Shown: positions 15,497 through 26,343, numbered from the stretch's first letter. The stretch: DNA of 44,025 nt from Prochlorococcus sp. AG-459-E08 (GCA_003209425.1 QCRB01000001.1:1-44025); one strand, 5' to 3'. Notes: a model not told the origin generated them from the sequence alone. A program made the numbers and translations.

Positions 15497-16639
15497 GTGA
15501 TAGGGTTCATTTCTGAAAAACTACTTATCCCTATTCTAGATTTTTTCTACGGTTTAGTTCCTAGTTATGGTTTAGCGATTGTTGCATTGACAGTCGTAAT
15601 TAGAATTGCACTTTTCCCTTTAAGCGCTGGTTCCATAAGAAGCGCAAGAAGAATGAAAATTGCCCAACCAGTAATGCAAAAAAGGCAAGCAGAAATAAAA
15701 TCTAAGTTTTCAGGTGATCCAAAGAAACAGCAAGAAGAACTTGGAAAACTAATGAATGAGTTTGGTAGTCCTCTCGCAGGTTGCCTTCCATTAATTGTCC
15801 AAATGCCTGTGCTATTTGCACTATTTGCAACCTTAAGAGGATCTCCATTTGCTGATGTACCTTACAACATAAATCTTAAGGTCGTTCCACAAGATCAAAT
15901 AGCAGCTATTGATCCAAAACCCTACAAATCCCCAAGACACTCAATATTCATTACAGAAAAATCACATTTCCCTGTAATAGCAACTATTCCTAATGGAACA
16001 AAATTAGGAACAGAAGAATCCATAAAGATAAATTTACAAACAACAAATGGCAATAGTTATGCAGAAGTTTTATCTAACTACGATAACGGATCAAAGTTTC
16101 TACCCACATGGAAGGTCTCCAAAGGCACAGAGAACCTTAAAATTTCCCAAGACGGTACTGTAACTGCTATTAAACCGGGTGATGCAACAATTGAAGCAAA
16201 AATTCCTGGCCTAGCGGCTAAAAGTGGTTTTCTCTTTATTAAAGCTCTTGGTCAAGTTGGTTTTTATGTAGATGGGGCAATTAATTGGGATATTGCTGCA
16301 CTAGTTGGTGCCTTTGGATTAACTTTACTTCTCTCTCAAGTTCTCTCTAGTCAGGGGATGCCAGCAAATCCACAGCAATCAACAGCAAACAAAATTACAC
16401 CAGTAATGATTACTGGAATGTTTCTGTTTTTCCCTCTACCAGCAGGAGTATTATTATACATGGTTGTTGCTAATATATTTCAGGCACTTCAGACTTTTCT
16501 TCTCAACAAAGAAGCTCTTCCTGAGAATCTACAGAAAATTTTGGATCAACAATTATCTGCCAAAAATGAAGTAATAACAACAGCTGCTTCAACTATTTCT
16601 GAGAAAAGATTACCTTTTGAGCCTAATAGTAAAAAATAG
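15497..16639 (+). CDS. yidC: Membrane protein insertase YidC/Alb3
   Basis: A 380-aa YidC/Oxa1/Alb3 insertase for thylakoid and plasma membrane proteins. The hydrophilic-groove Arg is R36 in [10 protein letters not shown]; then [62 protein letters not shown]. The second half has [30 protein letters not shown]. Between the second and third conserved helices (about residues 120-255) is a large lumenal insert with an immunoglobulin-like Big_2 signature, [19 protein letters not shown] followed by [11 protein letters not shown]. Start GTG at 15497. It lies in the rpmH-rnpA-PH-yidC-ycf46 run, and ycf46 follows by 15 nt. Confidence 0.95.
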   Translation: MIGFISEKLLIPILDFFYGLVPSYGLAIVALTVVIRIALFPLSAGSIRSARRMKIAQPVMQKRQAEIKSKFSGDPKKQQEELGKLMNEFGSPLAGCLPLIVQMPVLFALFATLRGSPFADVPYNINLKVVPQDQIAAIDPKPYKSPRHSIFITEKSHFPVIATIPNGTKLGTEESIKINLQTTNGNSYAEVLSNYDNGSKFLPTWKVSKGTENLKISQDGTVTAIKPGDATIEAKIPGLAAKSGFLFIKALGQVGFYVDGAINWDIAALVGAFGLTLLLSQVLSSQGMPANPQQSTANKITPVMITGMFLFFPLPAGVLLYMVVANIFQALQTFLLNKEALPENLQKILDQQLSAKNEVITTAASTISEKRLPFEPNSKK

Positions 16640-16654
16640 TCTAAATCCTAAATA

Positions 16655-18121
16655 ATGAACTCCTGGTGTAATAATTTAGAATTACTCATAAAATCTAGAA
16701 CATCATTAATTTGGATAAGAACTAAAGAAGAGGTAAGGTTAGAAGAAATACTTAATTTTTCATGTGAAAGATTAAAAATAAAAAGATACGTTCGCTGGGA
16801 TTGCGTAAATGGTATTAAAGGAATATTAAATCAAGAAGGTAAATTCTCTAACAATCCATTAGGAGTGCTCAATTGGCTTAAAGAACAAAGTTCTGAAGTA
16901 TCGACAATATTATTGGTTAAAGATTTTCATAAATTTTATGATGATCCATCTATAAATAGAACCATTAAAGAACTATCTTCTGCACTTAAAGAAACTAATC
17001 ATAATTTAATTATTAGTTCACACCTATTACCCTCATCAGAAGAGCTTGATGAATTAATGACAATAATAAACTTACCTTTGCCCGATCAAAAAGAATTGAA
17101 AAATTTAATAAAAAAAATTGCAACTAATACTAATTCAAATCTTGATGAAAAAGACTTAAACGAACTTTCTATAGCTTCAAGTGGATTAACGGAGATAAAA
17201 GTAAAGCAAGTTACTGCAAGGGCACTTGCTCAAAGAGGAAAAATAAGTAAAGAAGATATCAAAGATATAATTGAAGAGAAAAAACAAGTTATTGCTAGAA
17301 GTGAAATTTTGGAATTTTTTGAAGCGAAATCAAGTCAAGATGATATTGGAGGTCTAAATATCCTAAAAGCTTGGCTTAATCAAAGATACAGAGCATTCTC
17401 TAGAGAAGCTAGAGACTATGGACTACCTATTCCAAAAGGAGTCTTACTTGTTGGAGCTCAAGGAACTGGGAAATCACTCACGGCAAAATCGATCTCCAAA
17501 AGTTGGTCAATGCCTCTTCTTAGACTAGATGTAGGAAGACTATTTTCTAGCCTTGTAGGTTCGAGTGAGGCGAGAACAAGAGAAACGATATCAAGAGCCG
17601 AAGCCATGTCCCCATGTATTCTTTGGATAGATGAAATTGATAAGGGGTTTGGTGGCGATGCCAGGAGTGATGGAGGCACAAGTCAAAGAGTTTTGGCGAG
17701 TTTACTTACTTGGATGTCTGAAAAAGAATCACCCGTATTTGTTATTGCCACCGCTAACGCTATAGATAAGCTTCCTGCTGAATTATTAAGGAAAGGTAGA
17801 TTTGATGAAATATTTTATCTTGATTTACCAAATTCAGAAGAAAGATTAAGCATTCTTGATTTGCACTTAAAGAAAAGAAGACCAAGTTATAGTTTTCCTC
17901 TTACTACCATTATTGGCAGAACGGTTGGATTTTCAGGGGCTGAACTTGAACAAGCAGTAATAGAAGGAATGCATATTTCATTTTCTGAAAATAGAGAACT
18001 AATGGAGAAGGATTTGATAAAGGCAGTTTCTGAATTAGTTCCCTTATCAAGAACAGCTAAAGAGCAAATTGATTTACTAAAAGAATGGTCATCTACGGGG
18101 AGAGCTCGTTCCGCCTCATAG
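16655..18121 (+). CDS. ycf46: AAA ATPase Ycf46
   Basis: A 488-aa AAA+ protein of the Ycf46 family, found in cyanobacteria and some plastid genomes. The N-terminal half (1-240) is family-specific with SLIWIRTKEEVRLEEIL and LLVKDFHKFYDD. The AAA module has Walker A GAQGTGKS near residue 270, Walker B CILWIDEIDKG near 325, sensor/arginine-finger region FVIATANAIDKLPAELLRKGRFDEIFYLDLP and the small lid domain. The function is not established; it has been linked to photosynthesis regulation and CO2 uptake in cyanobacteria. It follows yidC by 15 nt and is separated from serS by 126 nt with an inverted repeat at its end. Confidence 0.93.
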   Translation: MNSWCNNLELLIKSRTSLIWIRTKEEVRLEEILNFSCERLKIKRYVRWDCVNGIKGILNQEGKFSNNPLGVLNWLKEQSSEVSTILLVKDFHKFYDDPSINRTIKELSSALKETNHNLIISSHLLPSSEELDELMTIINLPLPDQKELKNLIKKIATNTNSNLDEKDLNELSIASSGLTEIKVKQVTARALAQRGKISKEDIKDIIEEKKQVIARSEILEFFEAKSSQDDIGGLNILKAWLNQRYRAFSREARDYGLPIPKGVLLVGAQGTGKSLTAKSISKSWSMPLLRLDVGRLFSSLVGSSEARTRETISRAEAMSPCILWIDEIDKGFGGDARSDGGTSQRVLASLLTWMSEKESPVFVIATANAIDKLPAELLRKGRFDEIFYLDLPNSEERLSILDLHLKKRRPSYSFPLTTIIGRTVGFSGAELEQAVIEGMHISFSENRELMEKDLIKAVSELVPLSRTAKEQIDLLKEWSSTGRARSAS

Positions 18122-18127
18122 CAAAAA

Positions 18128-18148
18128 TTTGATATTAAAAATATCAAA
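18128..18148. other. Perfect AT inverted repeat after ycf46
   Basis: TTTGATATT (18128-18136) and AATATCAAA (18140-18148) with a 3-nt spacer. It lies 6 nt past the ycf46 stop. It can fold as a weak hairpin but no T-run follows, so a terminator is unlikely; a 3' end stabiliser is possible. Confidence 0.3.
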
Positions 18149-18232
18149 TAAGTTAGGAATCATTAATTTAGTTAATTTTTTATCAAAAATTCTCTAATAA
18201 TGAATTTAGATTAACTATCTTAATTAAGGTAT

Positions 18233-18245
18233 AAAAAAAAAAAAA
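18233..18245 (+). repeat. A13 tract just upstream of serS start
   Basis: Thirteen A immediately before GAGTG at the serS GTG start. Length variation here would alter the ribosome binding region but not the coding frame. Other AT runs of 8-9 nt are common in this window; this is the longest I noted. Confidence 0.6.
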
Positions 18246-18247
18246 GA

Positions 18248-19525
18248 GTGTTAGATCAAAAATTAATAAGAGAAAATCCAACTTCTGTTGAAAAAAATTT
18301 ATCTCTTAGAGGAAAAGGTTTTAATATTACCCCTATACATAAATTAACCGTTGAGAAAAAAGAAATTGACATAGAAATATCAAATCTGCAAACTGAAAGT
18401 AAAAAAATAAGTAAACTAATTGGTCTTGAAATTATCAAATCTCAAAACAATAATTCTCAAGAACTTAATGAACTAAAGAACAAAGGTAATAAATATAGAA
18501 CCAAAATTTCCGAATTCGAAGAAAAAAAAAGAATCTTAAATAAAGCTATACAGAAAGAAATTTTAAGTTTACCTAATTTCCCCAGTGAAGATGCACCTAT
18601 TGGGAAAGACGAAAGTAATAATGTTCAAGTAAAAACTTGGGGAGATCCTTTGAAGAAAGAAAATCTAAAATCCCACTTAGAATTAGGCGAGAATCTTAAT
18701 TTATTTGACTCTATAAAAACAACAAAAATATCTAAAAGTCGTTTTATTACACTCATTGGTAATGGCGCCAGATTAGAGAGGGCATTGATTAATTTCATGC
18801 TTGATATACATTCAGAAAATGGTTACTTAGAGTTAATGCCTCCAGCATTAATAAATTCTGATAGTCTTCAAGGTTCTGGACAATTACCTAAATTTTCAAA
18901 TGAGAGTTTTAATTGCTCCAATGATGATTTATGGCTTTCTCCAACAGCTGAAGTTCCACTAACTGCCTTCCACAGAAATGAAATAATTGATTCCACACTT
19001 TTGCCCATTAAGTATGTCGCCTATAGCCCTTGTTTTAGAAGAGAAGCAGGAAGTTATGGAAGAGATACCAAAGGATTAATAAGACTTCATCAATTTAATA
19101 AGGTTGAATTATATTGGTTTTGTGATCCAAGTAAATCTATTGAAGCCCACAAAAGTATTACCTCTGATGCAGAAAGCATTTTAAAAAAGCTTAACCTTCC
19201 TTACAGAATGGTTGATATTTGTACAGGAGACTTAGGCTTCTCTTCAAGTAGAACTTTTGATCTTGAGGTCTGGCTGCCAAGTAGTAATTCCTATAGAGAA
19301 ATTTCAAGTTGTAGCAATTGCTTGGAATTTCAAGCACGAAGATCTTCAATAAGAACTAAGATTAATAAAAAAAATCAATACCTACACACATTAAATGGTA
19401 GTGGATTAGCAATCGGTAGGACAATGGCTGCAATTCTAGAAAATGGCCAGCAACTGGATGGAAGCGTTAAGATTCCAGACGCTCTAGTTCCATATTTTGG
19501 TTCAGATTTCATAAAAACTGCTTAG
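18248..19525 (+). CDS. serS: Serine--tRNA ligase
   Basis: A 425-aa class II synthetase with the N-terminal tRNA-binding coiled-coil arm (roughly residues 30-100, long charged helices), motif 2 at [21 protein letters not shown] (Arg and Glu contacts), serine-binding [10 protein letters not shown], and motif 3 [16 protein letters not shown] near the C-terminus. It charges tRNA-Ser and tRNA-Sec type substrates; cytoplasmic. The start is GTG at 18248, preceded by an A13 tract (18233-18245), which leaves no Shine-Dalgarno sequence. Confidence 0.97.
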   Translation: MLDQKLIRENPTSVEKNLSLRGKGFNITPIHKLTVEKKEIDIEISNLQTESKKISKLIGLEIIKSQNNNSQELNELKNKGNKYRTKISEFEEKKRILNKAIQKEILSLPNFPSEDAPIGKDESNNVQVKTWGDPLKKENLKSHLELGENLNLFDSIKTTKISKSRFITLIGNGARLERALINFMLDIHSENGYLELMPPALINSDSLQGSGQLPKFSNESFNCSNDDLWLSPTAEVPLTAFHRNEIIDSTLLPIKYVAYSPCFRREAGSYGRDTKGLIRLHQFNKVELYWFCDPSKSIEAHKSITSDAESILKKLNLPYRMVDICTGDLGFSSSRTFDLEVWLPSSNSYREISSCSNCLEFQARRSSIRTKINKKNQYLHTLNGSGLAIGRTMAAILENGQQLDGSVKIPDALVPYFGSDFIKTA

Positions 19526-19534
19526 TATAAAATA

Positions 19535-20611
19535 ATGAATGTTCTAACCTCAATTACAGTTCTCGGATTTCTCATTTTTTTTCATGAGATGGGACATTTT
19601 CTTGCTGCAATTTTACAAGGTATTTACGTAGATGGTTTTTCTATTGGATTTGGACCCTCAATAATTCAAAAAAAATATAAAGACATTACATATTCATTTA
19701 GGGCTTTTCCATTAGGAGGCTTTGTTTCTTTTCCTGATGAAGAACTTAATGATATTGACCCTAAAGATCCAAATCTATTAAAAAATAGGCCAATTTTTCA
19801 AAGAGTTATTGTAATATCTGCTGGGGTATTCGCTAATTTAATACTTGCCTATACCATTTTAATTATAAATGTAAGCACTGTTGGCATTCCTTTTGATCCC
19901 GAACCAGGTATTTTAGTTCTAGCAACACAGCCTGAAAAAGCTGCTGATCTGGCTGGCTTAGAAGCAGGAGACAAAATCTTAAAAATCGAGTCTGAAATTT
20001 TAGGAGCTGGCGATCAAGCTGTGTCTACTTTGGTTAAAGAGATTCAAAAGTCATCTGGAAAACCAATTTCAATAAAAATCGAGCGAGACGAAGATTTTAA
20101 AGATTTAACTTTAGTACCAAAAAATGTTGATGGGAAAGGTACTATAGGAGCTCAACTACAGCCTAATATAAATAAAGAAACTAAAAAGACCAAAAACTTC
20201 TACGAACTTTTTAATTACACAAATAATGAATTTTCTTCACTTTTGTCAAAAACAATTCAAGGTTATAAAGGCTTAATAACAAATTTCTCTTCAACAGCTC
20301 AACAATTAAGTGGGCCAGTTAAAATCGTTGAAATTGGTGCTCAACTTTCACAACAAGGAGGAACAGGAATATTATTATTTGCAGCTTTAATTTCTATTAA
20401 TTTAGCAGTTCTCAATTCATTACCTTTGCCTCTTTTAGATGGAGGTCAACTTGTTTTCACTTTAATTGAAGGATTAAGGGGAAAACCAGTACCAGTTAAG
20501 GTGCAAATGGTTGTTACCCAATCCAGTTTTTTTCTTTTAGTTGGACTAAGTGTACTTCTTATAATTAGAGATACTAGTCAGTTATTGATAGTACAAAGAT
20601 TATTAAACTAA
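19535..20611 (+). CDS. rseP: Site-2 intramembrane metalloprotease RseP
   Basis: A 358-aa zinc site-2 protease. The active-site HExxH is H17-E18-M-G-H21 in FLIFFHEMGHFLAA, inside the first membrane helix. PDZ domain: LATQPEKAADLAGLEAGDKILKI and later. The third catalytic residue lies in LNSLPLPLLDGGQLVF near residue 305. This enzyme cleaves membrane-bound anti-sigma factors or signal-peptide remnants within the membrane. It follows serS by 9 nt and precedes rpsN. Confidence 0.96.
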   Translation: MNVLTSITVLGFLIFFHEMGHFLAAILQGIYVDGFSIGFGPSIIQKKYKDITYSFRAFPLGGFVSFPDEELNDIDPKDPNLLKNRPIFQRVIVISAGVFANLILAYTILIINVSTVGIPFDPEPGILVLATQPEKAADLAGLEAGDKILKIESEILGAGDQAVSTLVKEIQKSSGKPISIKIERDEDFKDLTLVPKNVDGKGTIGAQLQPNINKETKKTKNFYELFNYTNNEFSSLLSKTIQGYKGLITNFSSTAQQLSGPVKIVEIGAQLSQQGGTGILLFAALISINLAVLNSLPLPLLDGGQLVFTLIEGLRGKPVPVKVQMVVTQSSFFLLVGLSVLLIIRDTSQLLIVQRLLN

Positions 20612-20675
20612 TAAATAAGTTTTAAAATTGTTAGCCAAGCTGTTAATATATTAGATAGTTTTTAAATTCTATTAA

Positions 20676-20978
20676 ATGGCGAAAAAGTCCATGATTGCGA
20701 GAGAGGTCAAACGCAAAAAGCTTGTAAAAAAATATGCTGCAAAAAGGAAATCTCTATTAGATGAATTCAATGCCGCAAAAGATCCAATGGAAAGATTAGA
20801 AATACATAGAAAAATACAAGCTCTGCCTAGAAATTCTGCTCCAAATAGAGTTAGGAATAGATGTTGGGCAACTGGAAAACCTAGAGGGGTCTATAGAGAC
20901 TTTGGTCTTTGCAGGAATCAGTTGAGGCAAAGAGCTCATAATGGTGAACTTCCTGGGGTAGTAAAATCTAGTTGGTAG
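20676..20978 (+). CDS. rpsN: 30S ribosomal protein S14
   Basis: A 100-aa S14 of the long, non-zinc type (no CxxC pairs), binding 16S rRNA in the 30S head. Signatures: [68 protein letters not shown], full length. It lies after rseP (64 nt). Confidence 0.98.
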   Translation: MAKKSMIAREVKRKKLVKKYAAKRKSLLDEFNAAKDPMERLEIHRKIQALPRNSAPNRVRNRCWATGKPRGVYRDFGLCRNQLRQRAHNGELPGVVKSSW

Positions 20979-21143
20979 AAAATTTTTCAAGTTCTACATT
21001 TTGAACGAAAAATGATAATTAAAAGATTTTAAGACACATTTTTCAGACTTTTTTAAAAATTTTTATAGCTTATCTAAATAATTTACTCAATATGTCCCTA
21101 AAAAATGTAAGAATAAATTATGTATAGATTTATAATTTAAAAA

Positions 21144-23309
21144 GTGGAAGGACAAAATAAGTCGATCACGTTTGACGGACGAGAGATACGACTAACTACA
21201 GGACTATATGCTCCTCAAGCAAATGGATCAGTAATGATTGAGTGTGGTGACACTTCTCTATTAGTTACAGCGACAAAATCTGCAAAAAAAGAAGTTTCAG
21301 ACTTTCTACCTCTTATATGTGATTATGAGGAAAAACTCTACGCTGCTGGGAGAATTCCAGGTGGGTTTATGAGGAGAGAAGGTCGTCCTCCAGAAAGAGC
21401 GACTTTAATTTCAAGATTGATTGATAGACCAATGAGGCCACTCTTCCCCTCATGGATGAGAGAAGAGATTCAAATAGTCGCCTCTTGCCTGTCTCTAGAT
21501 GAAAGAGTTCCAGCAGATGTACTGGCAGTTACTGGTGCCTCAATTGCAACTTTAGTTGGAGAGATCCCATTTTATGGACCAATGGCTGCAGTTAGAGTTG
21601 GGCTAATAGGCGATGACTTTATATTAAATCCAAGCTTTAGGGAGATAGAGAAAGGAGATTTAGACATTGTTGTTGCAGGAACACCCGACGGTATAGTCAT
21701 GATTGAAGCAGGGGCTAACCAATTATCTGAGCAAGATACAATCGAAGCCATAGATTTTGGTTACGAGTCAGTTTCAGAACTTATAAATTTTCAAGAAGAT
21801 TTACTTAAAGAATTAGGTCTAAAACAAATTAAGCCATTAGAGCCGGATGAAGACAAAACATTATCCTCATATTTGGAGAAAAACTGCACTAAGCCAATTG
21901 ACTTGGTTTTAAAGAAATTTGATCAGTCTAAAGAAGATAGAGACCTTGAGCTTGAAAAAATAAAACTTGAAATTCAAGCCAAAATTGAAACTTTAAAAGA
22001 TGATAATCAATTAAAAGTTTTAACAACAAATAATGATAAGTTAATTCATTCTGACTTCAAAAAATTAACAAAAAAGTTAATGAGATCTCAAATCATTAAT
22101 GATGGCAAAAGGGTGGATGGAAGAGATTTAGACGAGGTCAGGAAGATATCAGCCTCTGCAGGAATCCTACCTAAAAGGGTGCATGGATCAGCATTATTTC
22201 AAAGAGGACTAACACAAGTTTTATCTACTACCACACTTGGAACACCTAGTGATGCTCAAGAGATGGATGATCTTAATCCAAGCACTGAAAAAACTTACTT
22301 ACATCACTATAATTTTCCACCTTACTCAGTTGGAGAAACTAGACCAATGAGAACTCCAGGCAGAAGAGAAATAGGACATGGTGCACTAGCTGAAAGAGCT
22401 ATAATTCCAGTACTTCCTGGCAAGGAGACTTTTCCATATGTGTTGCGAGTAGTCAGTGAGGTTTTAAGTTCAAATGGGTCCACTTCAATGGGGTCTGTAT
22501 GTGGAAGCACTTTATCATTATTAGATGCAGGAGTTCCCTTAAAAGCCCTTGTAAGCGGAACTGCGATGGGTTTGATTAAAGAAGATTCAGAAGTGAGAAT
22601 TCTTACGGATATTCAAGGCATTGAAGATTTCCTTGGTGATATGGACTTTAAAGTTGCTGGGACTGAAAAAGGTATTACAGCCCTGCAAATGGATATGAAA
22701 ATTACAGGATTGCCAGTATCAGTTATTTCTGATGCCATTAAGAAAGCTCGTCCTGCAAGATTACATATCCTAGAAAAGATGCAGGAAGCTATAGATAAAC
22801 CTCAGGAATCATTATCTCCTCATGCTCCAAGACTTTTAAGTTTTAGGATTGATCCAGAACTTATTGGAACTGTTATTGGTCCCGGAGGTAGAACCATTAA
22901 AGGAATTACTGAAAGAACTAATACAAAAATTGATATTGAGGATGGAGGGATAGTTACAATTGCTTCACATGATGGAGCTGCTGCAGAAGAAGCTCAGAAA
23001 ATTATCGAAGGTCTAACAAGAAAAGTTCATGAAGGTGAAATTTTCTCTGGTGTAGTAACAAGAATCATTCCTATAGGTGCTTTTGTAGAAATTCTTCCCG
23101 GTAAAGAGGGAATGGTGCATATTTCCCAACTATCGGAAGCAAGGGTTGAGAGAGTAGAAGATGTGGTGAGACAAGGAGATGAGGTCACTGTAAGAGTTCG
23201 TGAAATCGACAGTAGAGGGAGGATAAATCTTACGTTAAGAGGGGTAGCTCAGAACGGAGGAATGACATATCCCGAACCGACTCCAACTCCTGTAGCCCCT
23301 CTTAATTAA
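21144..23309 (+). CDS. pnp: Polynucleotide phosphorylase
   Basis: A 721-aa exoribonuclease that degrades RNA 3'-to-5' phosphorolytically. The two RNase PH-like repeats are visible: [20 protein letters not shown] near the start, [48 protein letters not shown], and in repeat 2 [42 protein letters not shown] domain at [25 protein letters not shown]1 domain at [34 protein letters not shown]. Start GTG at 21144. Its stop overlaps the convergent cysQ stop by 4 nt. The 165-nt leader upstream is noncoding; PNPase leaders in many bacteria are self-regulated, but nothing specific is seen here. Confidence 0.98.
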   Translation: MEGQNKSITFDGREIRLTTGLYAPQANGSVMIECGDTSLLVTATKSAKKEVSDFLPLICDYEEKLYAAGRIPGGFMRREGRPPERATLISRLIDRPMRPLFPSWMREEIQIVASCLSLDERVPADVLAVTGASIATLVGEIPFYGPMAAVRVGLIGDDFILNPSFREIEKGDLDIVVAGTPDGIVMIEAGANQLSEQDTIEAIDFGYESVSELINFQEDLLKELGLKQIKPLEPDEDKTLSSYLEKNCTKPIDLVLKKFDQSKEDRDLELEKIKLEIQAKIETLKDDNQLKVLTTNNDKLIHSDFKKLTKKLMRSQIINDGKRVDGRDLDEVRKISASAGILPKRVHGSALFQRGLTQVLSTTTLGTPSDAQEMDDLNPSTEKTYLHHYNFPPYSVGETRPMRTPGRREIGHGALAERAIIPVLPGKETFPYVLRVVSEVLSSNGSTSMGSVCGSTLSLLDAGVPLKALVSGTAMGLIKEDSEVRILTDIQGIEDFLGDMDFKVAGTEKGITALQMDMKITGLPVSVISDAIKKARPARLHILEKMQEAIDKPQESLSPHAPRLLSFRIDPELIGTVIGPGGRTIKGITERTNTKIDIEDGGIVTIASHDGAAAEEAQKIIEGLTRKVHEGEIFSGVVTRIIPIGAFVEILPGKEGMVHISQLSEARVERVEDVVRQGDEVTVRVREIDSRGRINLTLRGVAQNGGMTYPEPTPTPVAPLN

Positions 23310-24214
23310 GAATCAAAAGTAAATAAATTATAATCTCTAATAATTTCTTTTACTTCTTTGCATGTTCTGCCGTGAGTCTCTTTATCGTTTGTTGCGATAA
23401 TAATCCCACGTTGTTCGAAGTTTTTTTGACCATATATAAGTCTTTCGTTATCAATATTAGTTATAGCCCCTCCATAAGCACTTAAAATTGCATCTGGAGC
23501 AGCGAAGTCCCAATCTTTTGGAGAACTTTTACCTGGCAAACTTAAACAAATATAAATGTCACTATCTCCTCTAATAATGGAAGCTATCTTACAACCTACA
23601 CTTCCCATATAATTCACTTTTTTAAAATTTAATTTATCAATTAAGTTTTCTAGAATTATATTCCTGTGGTTTTTGCTACAAATAAACGTCATCTCGCTGA
23701 TAGTTTTGTGTTTTGGCTTCAACAATTTATAACGAGATCCATCTCTTCTCTCACATCTCAGACTTTTGCCATCAGAGATCCACAATTCATCTTTTTCAGG
23801 AATTAATACAATTCCAAGATAAGGCTTATTTTTATAGTTCAAGGCTAAATGCATAGCATAATTGCTTGTGCCTTGTATATAATCCTTAGTCCCATCCAAA
23901 GGATCAAGAACCCATACCCAATCAAGATTATTTTCAGGAATATCACTATTTAAATTTACGTTTTCCTCGCTTAAAATACTCCAATTTATTTTTTTATATT
24001 TTTCATTAATGCTGCTGATAATAAATTCATTAACTTTTAGATCTGCAGATGTTACTGGATCTTCTCCTCCTTTTGTTTTTATAATTTTTTTTCTGGTTTC
24101 TTCCTCTCTTAACATCTTCGAATAAAAAAGAAGAATTTCTGAAGCTTTCCAGCTGAAATTTCTCAAATCGTCGATAAGATTATGAATATCTAAATTAAAT
24201 GGTATCCTAACCAC
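23306..24214 (-). CDS. cysQ: 3'(2'),5'-bisphosphate nucleotidase, CysQ-type
   Basis: A 302-aa member of the inositol monophosphatase superfamily. CysQ hydrolyses 3'-phosphoadenosine 5'-phosphate, a by-product of sulfate assimilation. Mg-binding motifs: [46 protein letters not shown] (DPLDGTKD) and [12 protein letters not shown]. The length is on the long side for CysQ (~250-300 aa). GTG start at 24212-24214. It is convergent with pnp (4-nt overlap) and divergent from rsmI with only 3 nt between starts. Confidence 0.9.
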   Translation of the reverse strand: MVRIPFNLDIHNLIDDLRNFSWKASEILLFYSKMLREEETRKKIIKTKGGEDPVTSADLKVNEFIISSINEKYKKINWSILSEENVNLNSDIPENNLDWVWVLDPLDGTKDYIQGTSNYAMHLALNYKNKPYLGIVLIPEKDELWISDGKSLRCERRDGSRYKLLKPKHKTISEMTFICSKNHRNIILENLIDKLNFKKVNYMGSVGCKIASIIRGDSDIYICLSLPGKSSPKDWDFAAPDAILSAYGGAITNIDNERLIYGQKNFEQRGIIIATNDKETHGRTCKEVKEIIRDYNLFTFDS

Positions 24215-24217
24215 GAG

Positions 24218-25081
24218 ATGAATATTAATTCCTCATTATCCCATAGAAGTCGAGAACCTGAAAATAGTGTTTTATATATTGTTGGCACACCAATAGGTAA
24301 TTTAGATGATATATCATTAAGAGCTCTCCATATTTTAAAGAATGTGGCTTTTATAGCTTGCGAAGATACTAGGCAAACGAAAAAATTGATTAGTAAATTT
24401 GGAATTTCAAATAAACTTATAAGTTTTCATCAGCATAACTCTATTAACAAAATACCTTTTATTGTTGATTCATTGAAGGAACAAAAATCAGTAGCATTAG
24501 TAAGCGATGCAGGAATGCCCAGCATTTGCGATCCTGGAGAGAATCTTATTCAAAAAGTACGTGAAAATAATATTGATGTTATTTGCATCCCTGGCCCTTG
24601 CGCTGCAATAACGGCACTTGTATCTAGTGGTTTCAAATCATCTTCATTTATATTCTTGGGTTTCTTGCCAAAAAAGAAAAAAGAAAGAGATGAAATTCTT
24701 TTAAAAATCAGTAATTTTGATAAAACTACAATTCTTTATGAGTCCCCACATAGATTTAAAAAACTTTTAGTTGAATTAAAAATATTTTGTGGAGGAAATA
24801 GAGAAATCCAAGTCTTCCGTGAATTAACCAAAAAATATGAAGAACAAATTGGTATCACTATTGATATGGTTATCAATCATTTTGAAAACAAAAATATTAT
24901 TGGTGAAATTACAATTGTCATAAATGGAATAAACAAAAATAAAACCTCAGAAATTAATGAATACACTTTAAAAAAGGATTTAAATGAATTAATAGATGCA
25001 GGATTAACTCTTTCAGCAGCATCAAGTTACTTGGCGAAGAAAAAAAATATTAAAAAAAACCTAATATATAATTTATATTAA
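24218..25081 (+). CDS. rsmI: 16S rRNA (cytidine(1402)-2'-O)-methyltransferase
   Basis: A 287-aa tetrapyrrole-methylase fold protein. RsmI methylates the ribose of C1402 in 16S rRNA. Key signatures: VLYIVGTPIGNLDDISLRALHILK, ACEDTRQTKKLI, LVSDAGMPSICDPGENLI, PGPCAAITALVSSG and ILYESPHRFKKLL. Length matches. The N-terminus has about 18 residues before VLYIVGTPIGN. Divergent from cysQ with a 3-nt gap, so promoters of each must sit within or near the other gene. Confidence 0.96.
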   Translation: MNINSSLSHRSREPENSVLYIVGTPIGNLDDISLRALHILKNVAFIACEDTRQTKKLISKFGISNKLISFHQHNSINKIPFIVDSLKEQKSVALVSDAGMPSICDPGENLIQKVRENNIDVICIPGPCAAITALVSSGFKSSSFIFLGFLPKKKKERDEILLKISNFDKTTILYESPHRFKKLLVELKIFCGGNREIQVFRELTKKYEEQIGITIDMVINHFENKNIIGEITIVINGINKNKTSEINEYTLKKDLNELIDAGLTLSAASSYLAKKKNIKKNLIYNLY

Positions 25082-25107
25082 GGTTTAATCATTATTGTTA
25101 AGGTCTA

Positions 25108-25329
25108 ATGCAATTGTTTTTTAAAAAGGTAGTTCTAAGTTTTGTATTCAACGTTAGCTTATTTTTAATTTTAATAATCGGAATCCAAAACAGTTCTAAT
25201 AAAGGCAAAGTTAATTTTTTTACAAATAAAACAATAGCTTTGCCAATGAGCTTTATTATTGGAACAAGTTTTATTTCAGGATCAGTTACAGGTACAATAT
25301 TGTCTTTAATTTATGGGAAAAAAAATTAA
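25108..25329 (+). CDS. Small membrane protein, LapA/DUF1049-like
   Basis: A 73-aa protein with two membrane segments (VVLSFVFNVSLFLILIIGIQNSS and LPMSFIIGTSFISGSVTGTILSLIYG). The pattern IQNS...VNFFTNKTI.LPMSFIIG is LapA-like (DUF1049), the family of two-helix lipopolysaccharide assembly factors, but the match is by eye only. It lies 26 nt after rsmI and 7 nt before the convergent HTH-protein stop. Confidence 0.5.
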   Translation: MQLFFKKVVLSFVFNVSLFLILIIGIQNSSNKGKVNFFTNKTIALPMSFIIGTSFISGSVTGTILSLIYGKKN

Positions 25330-25336
25330 AAATTAC

Positions 25337-26032
25337 TTAAAGTGCTATTAATTTATCTGGACAAACAATTCTTGAAATACCTCTAGAAATTAAAATTGGA
25401 GAGACAATTCTAAATACATCAGTGTTAGGGACTTTTACAACTTTTTGTTCTTTATTACAGAACTTTTTTGCAATTTTTAAATCATAATAAATTTCTATAG
25501 TTTTTCTTTTTAATTCATCTTTAGAAAGAAATTGCCAGTTAGGATAATTTCCTAGTAATTTAATTTCTAATTCTATTTTACTATCCACTATCATGTATAC
25601 AATTTTAGGAAAATCTATTTCAGATATTGATATAGAAGATAAATCTTTTTGTGTTTCATTATTAATCTCACAATCAAGAGGGGCTATTTCCATAAAAGTT
25701 GCATCTGAAAAGGATTCATAATTATCGATTTCTATGGATTTATTTTCTATTAAATTTTTTTCCTCATTAATTAAAATATTTTTTTCCTGGTTTGAAGCTA
25801 ATTGATTAGGAGTAATTGTTGTTTCAGATATTTTTATTGGAGAATTCTCATTTATTTTAAGTATAGAATTATATTTACTTTCTGAGAGATTTTTCTTTAA
25901 GTTTCTGACTATAGTGATTTTTGTACAAGAAAATCTCTTTGATAATTGATCTATAGTTACCCCATTAACAAAATCATTAATTATTACCTTTTTTTGAATT
26001 TCCGTAAGTCTCTTTGCCAAAATATTTTTCAA
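25337..26032 (-). CDS. Helix-turn-helix protein, cyanobacterial hypothetical
   Basis: A 231-aa protein. The N-terminal 55 residues form a helix-turn-helix, ILAKRLTEIQKKVIINDF then VNGVTIDQLSKRFSCTKITIVRNLKKNL, of the type seen in resolvase/sigma-like recognition helices. A low-complexity acidic linker (residues ~60-140; N, E, I, S rich) follows, then a globular C-terminal domain SELEIKLLGNYPNWQFLSKDELKRKTIEIYYDLKIAKKFC and DVFRIVSPILISRGISRIVCPDKLIAL. The TTG start (complement 26030-26032) is used because no ATG is near. It is a possible regulator of unknown target next to the island boundary. Confidence 0.6.
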   Translation of the reverse strand: MKNILAKRLTEIQKKVIINDFVNGVTIDQLSKRFSCTKITIVRNLKKNLSESKYNSILKINENSPIKISETTITPNQLASNQEKNILINEEKNLIENKSIEIDNYESFSDATFMEIAPLDCEINNETQKDLSSISISEIDFPKIVYMIVDSKIELEIKLLGNYPNWQFLSKDELKRKTIEIYYDLKIAKKFCNKEQKVVKVPNTDVFRIVSPILISRGISRIVCPDKLIAL

Positions 26033-26152
26033 GTAATATATTTATATTACAAATAAATGTAGATCTATTATAGTTAATTTAAAAATTTATCAAAATATAT
26101 ATTTATCAAAACTAATTGTTTAGAATTTCAGCTTTAGATATAATAAAAGAAT

Positions 26153-26226
<74 letters not shown>

Positions 26227-26343
26227 CATATTGATAACTTTTATCTTTTCCATATGATAAGAAAAACAATAAATGATTATTTTTCAATAAATAAACCATA
26301 TAAAAAGTGATGTTGTTTATAAAGTATTTAACCATAACTTCTT

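Noticed and set aside
22322-22510. Minus-strand open frame inside pnp
   Set aside because: Complement of conserved PNPase codons.
26227-26343. Attachment-site-like repeat of the tRNA-Arg 3' end
   Set aside because: I looked for a second copy of the T-arm/acceptor sequence in the window and did not see one.
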